DNA of 35,495 nt, from the NCBI GenBank assembly GCA_955652395.1, contig CATPBJ010000122.1, positions 1-35,495 of the forward strand, written 5' to 3'. Both the position numbers and the translations under genes were made by a program. Of this stretch, positions 6,725-14,078 are shown piece after piece. The notes below the pieces were generated by a model. The model searched no databases, had not been told where the DNA came from, and saw only the letters and a program-made list of their open reading frames with translations. Numbering within the stretch: position 1 is the stretch's first letter; every line of letters starts with the position of its first letter. This DNA is from an uncultured Terriglobales bacterium. Lineage in GTDB: Bacteria; Acidobacteriota; Terriglobia; Terriglobales; Acidobacteriaceae.

Positions 6725-7651
6725 TCAATATCCAAAATCCGTCTGTGCCGCGTACGCGTGCTGCTTCACGGCCAACTCTTCCACCCGGCACCCTCCAAGC
6801 TGGTTCATGTATGCCTTGCGATCAGCAACACTGTGCACCCAGCGTTGTAACCAGGTTTCGCTGTCGACTTTACTTTTCGTCTGCTCGTGATATTGACGGA
6901 AGAAAGCGTTGTCGCGCTTATAGTATCCCTGCACCGGCGAGGGATGCGCTCCGAACCGGCACTCGACCACGGCATTGACCAGAAATCCGGGAATAACGGT
7001 ACGATTGGGATCGCTGGCGATCACTTCTGTGTCAACGACTTCTTCCGCCACGACAATCACCCTCTTAGCCGCGCGAACCGCTTCGATCATCACCCCGAAG
7101 TTGCCCCAGCAGTGGGCATTGCCTTCGTGATCGGCGCGCTGGAGATGAACGATCGTCACGTCAGGATTCAGCGCTCTAACCGCGTGTAGCCTGGCCGGTC
7201 CACCTGGAGATTGCTTGTCCTCAAACGGCGAATCAATCTGGGAGAAAAAGTCGTTGTCCCGAGCCACATCGCTACCGAGGGCGGTTCGAGTAGGCAGAAA
7301 GGGCACGCCCATCGCCGCAGCCTGAAGAGCCAACGCCACCGTGAAGTTGCTCAGGTTGACGACCTTCAAACCGCCCTGCTCCGCCGCCCGGCGAAAGTTG
7401 TAAGCCGAGCCCATCATCACGTTACCGACCCAGGCGGCGATCACCTGCTTCACACATCCCGCAGCAATCATTTGGTCGAAGAGAATGTCGGAGATCGGCC
7501 CAATCAGAGTGAGGCCGCGCTTCTTCTGCCGGATGATTTCGTGGCCCGCCGCGAAGGGAATCATCTGCTCCATCTGCAGGCCGAGCGCAACGGAAGCGTT
7601 GTCCGGCACCAGGTCAGCAACGGCCTGGCGCAGGGTTAGGAGCTTAGACAT
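6725..7651 (-). CDS. CoA-transferase family I, subunit A (GctA/IpdA-like)
   Basis: This is the alpha subunit of a two-subunit family I CoA-transferase-fold enzyme (308 aa). Relatives are glutaconate CoA-transferase GctA and the actinobacterial ring-opening hydrolase subunit IpdA. Seen features are LTLIGPISDILFDQMIAAG, GVPFLPTRTALGSD, the segment VTIVHLQRADHEGNAHCWG, and the C-terminal VECRFGAHPSPVQGYY, which is typical of this subgroup. The ATG at 7651 gives the normal N-terminus; an in-frame start 24 bp upstream would overlap the previous gene. It follows the Dch-like gene by 8 nt. Subunit B is encoded on the other side of that gene, which is unusual because A and B are normally adjacent. 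The substrate is unknown; an aromatic or ring-cleavage acid is inferred from context. Confidence 0.85.
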   Translation of the reverse strand: MSKLLTLRQAVADLVPDNASVALGLQMEQMIPFAAGHEIIRQKKRGLTLIGPISDILFDQMIAAGCVKQVIAAWVGNVMMGSAYNFRRAAEQGGLKVVNLSNFTVALALQAAAMGVPFLPTRTALGSDVARDNDFFSQIDSPFEDKQSPGGPARLHAVRALNPDVTIVHLQRADHEGNAHCWGNFGVMIEAVRAAKRVIVVAEEVVDTEVIASDPNRTVIPGFLVNAVVECRFGAHPSPVQGYYKRDNAFFRQYHEQTKSKVDSETWLQRWVHSVADRKAYMNQLGGCRVEELAVKQHAYAAQTDFGY

Positions 7652-7659
7652 GGCGAGAC

Positions 7660-8442
7660 CTACTTCCCCTTCCACACCGGCTGGCGCTGCTCGAGGAAGG
7701 CGTTGATGCCCTCGTGAACATCTTCGGTCTTCATCAACTCGTCGAGATAGATTTTCTCCGCCCGGGCCAGGCCTTTGTCGAAATGCATCGCGTCCCAGGC
7801 ATAGTTCGCCTTTTTCGCGATCGCCAGCGCGGCCGGACTAAGCTTCGAAAGCTGATGTATAGCCTCCTGCACGGCCGGTTCAACCTCGTTGGCGACAACC
7901 ACGCGGTTGGCTAAACCGATGCGCGCTGCTTCTGTGCCCTCAATACTGCTTCCGGTCAGGATCAGATCAGCTGCGTGCTTCTGACCGACCAACGCCGCCA
8001 GTGCCGTAGCCGCCACCGGCGGATAGCATCCCAGCTTGATTTCCGGGAATCCCCACGATGCGTTTTCCGCGGTGTAAACCAGGTCGCAGACCATGGCCAA
8101 TTCGGCTCCTCCGCCCAGGCAATGGCCATGCACAGCGGCGATGGTCACTTTCTTGCTCCTGACCAAGGCACGAATCACGGCGTGAAACTTGGGCAGCATG
8201 TGCGCGACTTTGTCTGGAGTATGCGCGGCAACATCCACGCCAACCGAGAACGACTTCCCCGCGCCACTCAATACCAGCGTGGATAGATCGTCGTGCGCCT
8301 CGATCTCGGCCAGCGCTTGCGCCAGTTCATCCATCATCGCGATGTCAATCACGTTGAGTGGCGGATGGTGCAGGGTGAGACGGGCCGCCGGAGGCTGGAA
8401 GTCGAGCCTGATGCGTGATTGCGTGAGCGTTCCGGTTGCCAT
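7660..8442 (-). CDS. Enoyl-CoA hydratase family, cyclohexa-1,5-diene-carbonyl-CoA hydratase (Dch)-like
   Basis: This 260-aa crotonase-fold protein has SVGVDVAAHTPDKV in the oxyanion region, HGHCLGGGAELAMVCD, FPEIKLGCYPP, LILTG, and a C-terminal IYLDELMKTEDVHEGINAFL. From memory these segments, especially GVDV-x-HTPDKV and the ELMKTED tail, resemble Dch/BamR hydratases of anaerobic benzoyl-CoA degradation more than ordinary fatty-acid hydratases. Both catalytic glutamates of crotonases appear kept (GAELA and FPEIK). The start is ATG at 8442, 8 nt after the upstream CoA-transferase B gene; upstream in-frame codons overlap that gene and are rejected. It lies between the two CoA-transferase subunit genes. 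A water-adding role on a ring-derived diene-CoA is inferred; a ring-opening crotonase role is an alternative. Confidence 0.82.
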   Translation of the reverse strand: MATGTLTQSRIRLDFQPPAARLTLHHPPLNVIDIAMMDELAQALAEIEAHDDLSTLVLSGAGKSFSVGVDVAAHTPDKVAHMLPKFHAVIRALVRSKKVTIAAVHGHCLGGGAELAMVCDLVYTAENASWGFPEIKLGCYPPVAATALAALVGQKHAADLILTGSSIEGTEAARIGLANRVVVANEVEPAVQEAIHQLSKLSPAALAIAKKANYAWDAMHFDKGLARAEKIYLDELMKTEDVHEGINAFLEQRQPVWKGK

Positions 8443-8450
8443 GTTATTTT

Positions 8451-9242
8451 CTACTTTGTCCAGAAGCCGTCTTTGTCGTATTCGCGAATCGCCTTCAGCT
8501 CTTCCACACTCGGCTCCGGTGTCGAGATAACTTCCTCGGAGACCCGCAGCGGCCAACCGGTATTTTGCAAGACGTCCTCGACCTCTACGCCCGGATGTGT
8601 GGACGACAAGTAAGCTTCCCTGTCGTCGCCGAAACGCAGCACCGCCTTGCTGGTAATCACCGCTGCCGGACCACCGCGAGGCAATCCCACCCGCTGCCGC
8701 CAACCGCGACAGTCACCGTTGCCTGGACTGGTGACATACGAAACGCGCTCGGGCAGGCGCTCCTTGCTGTGCTCGAGCAATGCTACGAAACGCTGTGCCA
8801 GAGAAGCGATGTCACAGGCGCCACCAGACCCCGGCAACCGTGTCATTCCGTTTGTGCCATGCACTTCGGTGGAGTTCAGGTTACCGAAGCGGTCCACTTC
8901 AGCGGCACCCAGAAAGCCCAGATGGACACGTCCGGATTGCAGCAGGCTCATTACACCAAGCATGTCCAGGCACTGGGTTGCGTTCTTGATGTTGGCAGGA
9001 TCGGCCATGGTGTAAATCAGTTCCGGGGCGGGCGTACTCCGGATCAGACCGTTTTCAAACAGTCCGACTGCATGCGGAGCGTGTGTCTTCTTCGCCACCA
9101 CAAATGCGATGAGCGGCAGCCGCATCCCGACAAACACCACTTCGCCGTCACGAATCTCGCGCGCGGCGCTGACTACCATCAACTCGCCCGGCGTATAAGC
9201 CTGCGCTCGCCGTTCCGAAATAGCGGTGCTAGTAATCGCCAT
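8451..9242 (-). CDS. CoA-transferase family I, subunit B (GctB/IpdB-like)
   Basis: This is the beta subunit (263 aa) matching subunit A at 6725-7651. It shows the glycine-rich GEVVFVGMRLPLIAFVVAKK, then AVGLFENGLIRS and a TRLPGSGGACDIASLA segment typical of the family. Glu63 in FENG lies where family I CoA-transferases carry the nucleophilic glutamate that forms the CoA thioester (near residue 54 in glutaconate CoA-transferase beta). As I recall, IpdAB hydrolases lack this residue, so a true CoA-transfer reaction is favoured here. That would supply CoA activation in a cluster without a CoA ligase. The ATG at 9242 has no strong ribosome binding site. A 79-bp spacer with AACTG/GAACCG words separates it from the BoxB-like gene. 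Confidence 0.85.
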   Translation of the reverse strand: MAITSTAISERRAQAYTPGELMVVSAAREIRDGEVVFVGMRLPLIAFVVAKKTHAPHAVGLFENGLIRSTPAPELIYTMADPANIKNATQCLDMLGVMSLLQSGRVHLGFLGAAEVDRFGNLNSTEVHGTNGMTRLPGSGGACDIASLAQRFVALLEHSKERLPERVSYVTSPGNGDCRGWRQRVGLPRGGPAAVITSKAVLRFGDDREAYLSSTHPGVEVEDVLQNTGWPLRVSEEVISTPEPSVEELKAIREYDKDGFWTK

Positions 9243-9321
9243 GGATCCACTGAGAACCGAAAACTAGTAACTGTCAACCGGTTCTATATCCGAACTCCTT
9301 GCCATCGGACCCGGCATCAGC

Positions 9322-10497
9322 TTACAAATTAATCGCTGACTTCCGAACCTCGCCAATCGAAGCCAGCGGATCGCGTGCCCCTTCCTTCGGAGCAATCCAC
9401 CGCTTCTCACTGCCGATAATGTCCAACAGCAATTTCTTGTCTTCCGCCGAAGGTAGATATTCCTTTAAGTGCTGCTCGTAGCCGCCGCCGTCCAGCGCCT
9501 CGCCGGTTTCCGCATGAAACTTCTGTCCCGCCCAGCGCCCGATGTTACGGTTAAACTTGATGTGTGGCGCGTAAAGCTTGGGCTGATCACCTTTTAGAAC
9601 AGTGTTAAATCGGGCGATCAGGCCTGCCACCTCGTCGCGATAAAGGCTCCGGTTGTAGTCGTTCAGGTCATGCAGATCCGCCGGCTGCTCATTCTTCGGC
9701 TCGTCGTACCGTCCCTTGATGCCCCAGACATAGGCCCAATGCGCCGACGAAGAATGATCGGTGCCGAACAGGTCGTACGAACTCGAAATCCATTTATTAA
9801 GATATTTCTGGATCAGCCAACCTGGAACCACGCCCGCTTCCACGATGCGACGCAAGCCATCGTTACCGGTTCCCATGTGGAATGCTTCCTCGCGCAGCAT
9901 GTATGACATCGAGCGACCGAGAGGCGCGAAGGCGGAATATTTGAACATCTGCAACTGGAACTTTCCGTCGCGGTCCACGAAGTCGGTGTAGGTAAAGAAA
10001 TCCATCCAGTTGTCCACTTCCACATTGAAGGCGCCCAGCAGGCGCTTGTTCTCGAATGCCCGGCGCTCCAGCATTTTCTGCGCCTCGACCTTGCCGGAAT
10101 AACCGAAGTGGTCCACCAGCAGCGCGCACATTTGCCAGCCGTGCCGCATTTCTTCGATCATGACCCGAGTGATGGCGCGGCGGTCCCAGTCCGTAGGAGC
10201 GCTTTCGAAGAGGTAGCGCTGCTGCTCCACGCTAGCGAATTCCGTGTCGCCTTGATACACGATCATGTTGATCAGCGCGTCACGCATCTGCTGAGTGGGC
10301 ACCTGGCGCAGGTTCTCCCACTTGCGGCGGCCCTTGTACGAACCAAACTGGATTTCCTCGGTCTCGATTGCGCCGAACAGCGTGTCGAACTTGAAGCTGG
10401 CAATCTCGTCGTGATTGACGCCAATCTCTTTGCGCCAGTCGTCGAAGAGACCGACCCAATCACTAAAGGTCCCGACTTTCGCTATTTTGCCTGGCAT
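9322..10497 (-). CDS. BoxB-like benzoyl-CoA epoxidase family diiron protein
   Basis: This 391-aa ferritin-like diiron oxygenase is related to benzoyl-CoA 2,3-epoxidase BoxB and more distantly to PaaA. Conserved blocks are YQGDTEFASVEQQR (Glu86), IEEMRHGWQM (Glu115/116, His119), FVDRDGKFQL (Asp175/177) and LREEAFHMGTG (Glu203/204, His207). Together these supply the carboxylate and histidine ligands expected for two irons. QKYLN, DLFGTDHSS and GIKGRYDEP also follow BoxB order. It is shorter than BoxB (about 470 aa as I recall), with a reduced N-terminus and loops. The ATG at 10497 has GAGG five bases upstream; in-frame codons farther upstream come from a palindromic repeat. No BoxA reductase or BoxC lyase is nearby. 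It would need oxygen and an unknown electron donor. Confidence 0.85.
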   Translation of the reverse strand: MPGKIAKVGTFSDWVGLFDDWRKEIGVNHDEIASFKFDTLFGAIETEEIQFGSYKGRRKWENLRQVPTQQMRDALINMIVYQGDTEFASVEQQRYLFESAPTDWDRRAITRVMIEEMRHGWQMCALLVDHFGYSGKVEAQKMLERRAFENKRLLGAFNVEVDNWMDFFTYTDFVDRDGKFQLQMFKYSAFAPLGRSMSYMLREEAFHMGTGNDGLRRIVEAGVVPGWLIQKYLNKWISSSYDLFGTDHSSSAHWAYVWGIKGRYDEPKNEQPADLHDLNDYNRSLYRDEVAGLIARFNTVLKGDQPKLYAPHIKFNRNIGRWAGQKFHAETGEALDGGGYEQHLKEYLPSAEDKKLLLDIIGSEKRWIAPKEGARDPLASIGEVRKSAINL

Positions 10498-10525
10498 AGA
10501 ACCTCGGATCAATACCGGTTTACTT

Positions 10526-10591
10526 GCGACGCCGGCTTTCTGTGGGTGTTCCGGCCCGCTATCGGGCCGGCGCGACGCCGGCGCCACGTTA
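10526..10591. repeat. Palindrome with flanking 11-bp direct repeats upstream of the boxB-like gene
   Basis: The direct repeat GCGACGCCGGC occurs at 10526-10536 and 10572-10582. Between them CCGGCCCG (10551-10558) and CGGGCCGG (10563-10570) form a perfect 8-bp hairpin with loop CTAT. The block 10555-10591 aligns with 5729-5763. It ends at the stop codon of the upstream hydratase gene. Confidence 0.7.
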
Positions 10592-11410
10592 TTTCGCCTT
10601 GAATACAGCCGGCCGCTTCTCCACGTACGCGGCCAGGCCTTCTTTGGCGTCCTCGCTCTGAAACAGGAGCTGCTGATTCTCTCGCTCGACCGCCAGCGCG
10701 GATTCCATCGGAATCTCCCATCCCGTCTGCACGGCGCGCTTGATGCGTCCCACGGCCTTGGCTGCCTTGTTCGGCGGGCAGAACTGGCGAGCGTATTCCA
10801 TGATGTTCTCCATGAAATTGTCGCGCTCGTAAATATCGTTGACGATCCCCAATTCTTTGGCTTCTTCGAAAGAGAATGTATTGCCGGTCACCATCAGTTC
10901 GATCGCCTTGCTCTTGCCCACGATGCGCGACAGCCGCTGCGTGCCGCCGGTGCCGGGCAGTACGCCCAGGTTCACTTCCGGGAGGCCGATCTTGCCCGCA
11001 TCCTGGCGCGCGATACGGATATCGGCTGCCATGGCAATTTCCAGTCCGCCACCGACGCAATGTCCGTTCAGCGCCGCGATCACCAGCTTGGGCGTGTGCT
11101 CCAGCCGCAGCAGAGTCTCATTGGCATGCAGACAGAAGTAATACTTGAAGGTGGGATCGACACTGACCAGCATCTTGATGTTCGCACCGGCGGAGAAAAA
11201 CTTGTCGCCCGCTCCAGTCAGCACCATCACGTACACATCGTTATCCATGCGTGCCTTGAGAATCGCTTCATCCAGTTGCCGATTCATCTCGTAGGTATAA
11301 GTATTGGCCGGAGGATCGGACAATTCGATCACCGCCACGCCGGCGTCGGCCCGGTAGTTGATCAGTGGTTTCGTAGCCTCACCGCTTGCCGGCTGCACTG
11401 TAGTCGCCAT
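10589..11410 (-). CDS. Enoyl-CoA hydratase/isomerase family protein
   Basis: This is a canonical crotonase of 273 aa, expected to hydrate an enoyl-CoA or catalyse a related step. It has the oxyanion-hole strand FFSAGANIKML, NGHCVGGGLEIAMAADIRIA with the first catalytic Glu, and GLPEVNLGVLPGTGGTQRL with the second. The fit to ordinary short-chain enoyl-CoA hydratases is better than for the Dch-like paralogue in the same operon, and it is far shorter than BoxC (about 550 aa). The start ATG has a strong AAGGAG upstream. It follows the TetR gene by 37 bp, so it is probably the first enzyme gene of the operon. Its substrate cannot be read from sequence. Beta-oxidation of ring-cleavage products is the simplest suggestion. 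Confidence 0.9.
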   Translation of the reverse strand: MATTVQPASGEATKPLINYRADAGVAVIELSDPPANTYTYEMNRQLDEAILKARMDNDVYVMVLTGAGDKFFSAGANIKMLVSVDPTFKYYFCLHANETLLRLEHTPKLVIAALNGHCVGGGLEIAMAADIRIARQDAGKIGLPEVNLGVLPGTGGTQRLSRIVGKSKAIELMVTGNTFSFEEAKELGIVNDIYERDNFMENIMEYARQFCPPNKAAKAVGRIKRAVQTGWEIPMESALAVERENQQLLFQSEDAKEGLAAYVEKRPAVFKAK

Positions 11411-11447
11411 AGTCGTACTCCTTTTCGCAATGGTTAAGATCTCGTTT

Positions 11448-12137
11448 TCAGTCCGATATTGGGGGCCTCTTTTTCTGCGGTCCTTCGTAGGGCACGGCCC
11501 CGATGCCCTGAAGAAAAATGTTTGCCATCTCCTGGGCCAGTTCCGTGACGCGGGCGTCTACACGCGGGTTGTACCAAGTGTAGATCCAGTTCATCATGCC
11601 GAACAGACTGAGCACGGCGGTGCGACTGGAAAACTCCAAACCGCGCGACAGCTTGTAATGGTCCAGCAGTTCAAGGCAGATGCGGTAATACTTACGCTTG
11701 ATGGCCGCGATCTCAGCCCCAAAGCCGTTCTTCAGCACATCATCTTCGTGGGAGAGGACCTTCATGGCCTTCTGGTTGGCCAGAAAATACTCCAGATGAT
11801 TGAGAATGAGCAGGCGAATCCGCTCTGCCGGATCTGCTGCTTCATCCAGCCGCGAGCGCAGCCGATCCACGATGGTGCTGAAAGTATGCTTCTGGATCAG
11901 GTACAGAAGTTCCTCTTTGGATTCGAAATAGTAGTACAAGCCGGAGAGCGAAACACCGCTGGCGCGGGACAGATCGCGCATCGAAGCGGCAGCATAGCCC
12001 TTGTCGCAGAAGACGTTGGTGGCATGGACCAGAATCCGGGCCAGGCGGCGATCGAAACGAGTCTCCAAACGCGGCCCGGAAACTGGACTACGACGCCGAG
12101 CGGAGAATTGCGACTGGATGGGAGTGGCGGTAGCCAT
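11448..12137 (-). CDS. TetR-family transcriptional regulator
   Basis: This 229-aa protein has a TetR-type helix-turn-helix at about residues 32-78: ILVHATNVFCDKGYAAASMRDLS, then ASGVSLSGLYYYFESKEELLYLI. The helical C-terminal ligand-binding half resembles acyl-CoA-responsive members (PaaR/FadR type of Gram-positives), but ligand assignment is inference. It heads the catabolic block and has its own promoter, TTGAAT-N17-TACTAT. An 18-bp near-perfect inverted repeat lies between the -10 box and the start codon. This strongly suggests autorepression and control of the downstream genes, released by an aromatic or ring-derived CoA ester. The 5' leader would be only about 13 nt, with no clear ribosome binding site. 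Confidence 0.9.
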   Translation of the reverse strand: MATATPIQSQFSARRRSPVSGPRLETRFDRRLARILVHATNVFCDKGYAAASMRDLSRASGVSLSGLYYYFESKEELLYLIQKHTFSTIVDRLRSRLDEAADPAERIRLLILNHLEYFLANQKAMKVLSHEDDVLKNGFGAEIAAIKRKYYRICLELLDHYKLSRGLEFSSRTAVLSLFGMMNWIYTWYNPRVDARVTELAQEMANIFLQGIGAVPYEGPQKKRPPISD

Positions 12138-12139
12138 AG

Positions 12140-12185
12140 TTCGAACGTTCGTTCAAATAGTAGCAGTGCCGGGGGCGACATTCAA
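12140..12185 (-). promoter_or_regulatory. Promoter and TetR operator of the aromatic-CoA operon
   Basis: On the minus strand TTGAAT (12180-12185) and TACTAT (12157-12162) are 17 nt apart. Immediately downstream, 12140-12157 reads TTTGAACG-AA-CGTTCGAA, an inverted repeat with one mismatch per 8-bp arm. It covers the expected start site and ends two bases before the tetR start codon, an arrangement typical of an autorepressor operator. Confidence 0.65.
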
Positions 12186-12217
12186 GCAAAATTGGCCTAT
12201 GTGGATGGAGAGCGGGC

Positions 12218-14071
12218 TTATAGCGAAGGAGGCGCCAATTCCAGATTCGAAAACAGCGATTTGCCGCCAACCGCTGCGATCAGATGCAAATGTTCGCGGG
12301 TGACTACCGTCTGCACGTGAGGAATGTCATCGTCACTTAAGGCTAGATACCACCGCTGCGGCTGTGACCAGAGGCGCGAAAAGTCATCGTCGTTGATGAA
12401 GACGGGTGGCGTGTCGGGAGCGTTGGAACCATATTCGAGATTGAAGTAACGGCCATTCAGCATAAGGCACTTGTCCTCGCTGTAAAAAAGAAAGGAGGAA
12501 ATCGCATTGTGGTTGCCGTAGATGACCAATCTTCCACGGGGAGCGCGATTGAAAGCCTCCGCGATCGGACGCGAGGACAAATAAGGATCGAAAGTCACCA
12601 GCGCCAGCCGGGCCGCCTGGAAGAAGATCACCATCATGATAGCCATGGCGAGCAGCGCACGTACGCCGCGCAGACGCCAGGCTCCCATCGCGCCGAGGAC
12701 AAAGGCGACTCCTGCGATCACCAGGGGCAAGCGCAAATACGCAAACGATCTGAGCGTGAGGTCGCGCATGTGCCCGAGCGAAAGCGTGTAAGCGTCGGAG
12801 TTTTGCGTGAGGGCCGTCGAAATGTCTCCAGGCGTTGGGAGTCCTCTTACGCTCACCAGGATTCCGCAGATCACGATGGCGGCGCACCCGGCCACGACCG
12901 ACACCACTCGTGCTCCCGGGCGCATAGAGTCATCACTGGCAGCCACTCCGCATCCCAGGAGAAGCGCCAGGGCGGGATAGAGGGGCATCGAATAATATTC
13001 CTGGGTCGTAGACAGCGTGAAGAACACCATCACAAAACCAATCCAGCAGATCGCCAGCAAGCGTGCCTGGCCTTGCCGGTCCACCGGCTTGTAGCTGAGA
13101 CGCCCCAGCGTTGGCAGGTAGACGCTCCAGGGAAAAAGCCAAACCAGGTGCAGCAGCCAAAAGTAAAGGCGCGGCACCGTGTTGTAGTCGCGGGGATACC
13201 GTGCGTTCAGGAACCGGAGCAATTGCTCATTGATGAAATAGAACCAGAAGAAACCGTGATACTGGCCGGGGCCGGCGTGCATGGTGAAGTCAAAGTAGGG
13301 AGGATTCCTGATAGTGGCCAGCACGTGCCAGGGGGCTGCAATGGCGACAAAAATCAAAAATCCGGTGAACAGATAGAGCCGCTGCCTGGTCTTGCGGTCG
13401 AAAAGCCGCCGCGTGAGCAGAAGAAACAGGAAGGCCACTCCGACCGGAAACACCAGCCCGATGAGGCTTTTGAGCAACACACCAGCCGCGAGACTGACCG
13501 CCATGACATGAGCCCACACCCGGGGATGCTCCTCTTCTCCGTCCAGGGCGCGAAGGAACGCCCACAGGGACACCGTCACAGACAGGGTCAGGATTACATC
13601 CGGTATGACGATCCGAGTGAACAGGAACAGCCCTATGCACGTGGACAGGAAGAGCCCCGCATAGAAGCCCACCTTCGGCGAAAATGCCCATCGGCCGAAC
13701 CGGAAAGTCACCCAACAAAGGGCGATCGCAGAGAGAGCACTGGGTATTCTTGCAACCCAATCGTGGACTCCAAATACCTGGAAAACAATCACCGTCATCC
13801 AATACTTGAGTGGAGCCTTGTCGAGGAAGGCGACGCCATCCAGCCGGGCCGTGACCCAGTCTCCCGATTGCAGCATGTTGCGCGCAATCAGCGCTTGGGA
13901 GGCATCCACGTCATCCATTAAAGAGGGGGGACTGATAATTCCGGTCAGAAAAATGACCGCCGCAAAGAGGACCACGATCCATTCATAACGCCGGCTCGTG
14001 CGCGGGTCGGCCTCGCGTGGTGTATGAGGGCGATGAGGAGTAGCAGAAAAGGGGCTCAGAGTTCGTGCCAT
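12218..14071 (-). CDS. Glycosyltransferase family 39 / ArnT-like membrane protein
   Basis: This polytopic inner-membrane protein of 617 aa belongs to the ArnT/PMT group, which moves a sugar from a polyprenyl-phosphate donor onto lipid A, protein or another periplasmic acceptor. After one TM helix near residues 29-45, the first periplasmic loop has SPPSLMDDVDASQALIARNM and GVAFLDKAPLKYWM. These correspond to the acidic catalytic motif and the K-P-P-L-x-Y-W motif of the family. About ten further hydrophobic segments follow, then a soluble C-terminal part. The ATG at 14071 is 7 nt after the GT2 stop; the frame is open upstream but overlaps GT2. Pairing with the GT2 donor synthase fits an ArnC/ArnT-like or DPM/PMT-like module. 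The sugar is unknown. Confidence 0.85.
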   Translation of the reverse strand: MARTLSPFSATPHRPHTPREADPRTSRRYEWIVVLFAAVIFLTGIISPPSLMDDVDASQALIARNMLQSGDWVTARLDGVAFLDKAPLKYWMTVIVFQVFGVHDWVARIPSALSAIALCWVTFRFGRWAFSPKVGFYAGLFLSTCIGLFLFTRIVIPDVILTLSVTVSLWAFLRALDGEEEHPRVWAHVMAVSLAAGVLLKSLIGLVFPVGVAFLFLLLTRRLFDRKTRQRLYLFTGFLIFVAIAAPWHVLATIRNPPYFDFTMHAGPGQYHGFFWFYFINEQLLRFLNARYPRDYNTVPRLYFWLLHLVWLFPWSVYLPTLGRLSYKPVDRQGQARLLAICWIGFVMVFFTLSTTQEYYSMPLYPALALLLGCGVAASDDSMRPGARVVSVVAGCAAIVICGILVSVRGLPTPGDISTALTQNSDAYTLSLGHMRDLTLRSFAYLRLPLVIAGVAFVLGAMGAWRLRGVRALLAMAIMMVIFFQAARLALVTFDPYLSSRPIAEAFNRAPRGRLVIYGNHNAISSFLFYSEDKCLMLNGRYFNLEYGSNAPDTPPVFINDDDFSRLWSQPQRWYLALSDDDIPHVQTVVTREHLHLIAAVGGKSLFSNLELAPPSL

Positions 14072-14078
14072 CGACTGT

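Noticed and set aside
8443-8703. In-frame extension upstream of the Dch-like gene
   Set aside because: The extension overlaps the C-terminal part of CoA-transferase subunit B, and its sequence does not resemble any crotonase N-terminus. The ATG at 8442 gives the family start.
10498-10587. Longer start for the BoxB-like protein
   Set aside because: The extra residues are read from a palindromic repeat; the ATG at 10497 has a good ribosome binding site.
12509-13921. Plus-strand open frame of 470 codons opposite the GT39 gene
   Set aside because: The product is rich in Arg, Gln, His and Pro with no recognisable domain, while the minus strand encodes a well-formed polytopic membrane protein.
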